Shown: piece by piece, positions 33,399 through 33,444 of the stretch
Position numbering within the stretch: position 1 is the first letter of the stretch
How the letters are laid out: every line of letters begins with the position of its first letter
From: Candidatus Cloacimonadota bacterium
GTDB lineage: Bacteria; Cloacimonadota; Cloacimonadia; Cloacimonadales; TCS61
NCBI GenBank assembly: GCA_021734245.1
Contig: JAIPJH010000026.1
Location: 1-33,444, forward strand
Reading direction: 5' to 3'
Length of the DNA stretch: 33,444 bases
The notes under the pieces: generated by a model
Told to the model about the DNA's origin: nothing
The model's database searches: none
The model's input: the letters and a program-made list of their open reading frames with translations, nothing else
Translations under genes and position numbers: made by a program

Positions 33399-33444
33399 AA
33401 AATTTGGAAAACCCCGATGCAGAGCAGCGAGGAATTCTTTCGAT

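Overview
The window is AT-rich bacterial chromosomal DNA, densely coding, with short intergenic gaps rich in palindromes. Its gene content points to the FCB superphylum. Secreted proteins end in an NPFNP/NPFSP-type C-terminal sorting (FlgD-like) domain. There is a carboxypeptidase-regulatory/TonB-dependent outer-membrane receptor, a histidine kinase with an HQFGTPLSSL H-box, and lipoproteins with clear lipoboxes. Candidatus Cloacimonadota or a close relative is my best guess. This is inference from protein style; no rRNA gene is present to confirm it.

Layout. 1-5.9 kb (minus strand) is a surface/secretion block: the N-terminus of a gingipain-like (C25) protease running off the left edge, a C1 papain-like protease with lectin-like, two FN3 and sorting domains, and a TonB-dependent receptor. 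6.0-6.35 kb is a palindrome-rich non-coding element bounded by inverted repeats, one of which holds a G9 tract. 6.4-8.6 kb (minus) is a two-gene nucleotide salvage operon: a tandem fusion of two deoxynucleoside kinases overlapping an exported e(P4)-type acid phosphatase. 8.8-13.1 kb (plus) is housekeeping: queD, engB, dxs, mnmE. 13.1-15.7 kb (minus) holds two small membrane proteins, a Nudix hydrolase, and an AAA/DUF4143 ATPase with a UUG start and a twin palindrome just upstream.

16.0-19.9 kb (plus) carries a DUF4136 lipoprotein, a TonB-like protein, ExbB and ExbD. Directly coupled to exbD are two conserved proteins whose function I do not know. 20.0-24.4 kb (plus) is a run of overlapping genes: a short UvrC-N-like GIY-YIG protein with four cysteines, a single-domain response regulator, a membrane gluzincin peptidase, mazG, and a membrane histidine kinase that starts inside mazG. 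24.6-31.7 kb (plus) has the bifunctional NAD(P)HX repair enzyme, a Cache-like sensor lipoprotein, a membrane-anchored unknown, a Rho-independent terminator, a large lamin-tail-domain secreted protein and the comM-type AAA ATPase. 31.8-33.1 kb (minus) is ruvB behind a small membrane protein. The right end is repeat-rich non-coding DNA.

How it fits together. The TonB-like/ExbB/ExbD set could energise receptors such as the one at 3.2-5.9 kb. The phosphatase and double kinase make a plausible 'dephosphorylate outside, re-phosphorylate inside' route for deoxynucleotides. The lone receiver and the lone histidine kinase are candidate partners. The least explained items are the coupled pair after exbD, the trimmed UvrC-like protein in a signalling operon, the inverted-repeat-bounded element at 6.0-6.3 kb, and the twin operator at the DUF4143 gene. 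No tRNA, rRNA, CRISPR array, insertion sequence transposase or prophage was seen.
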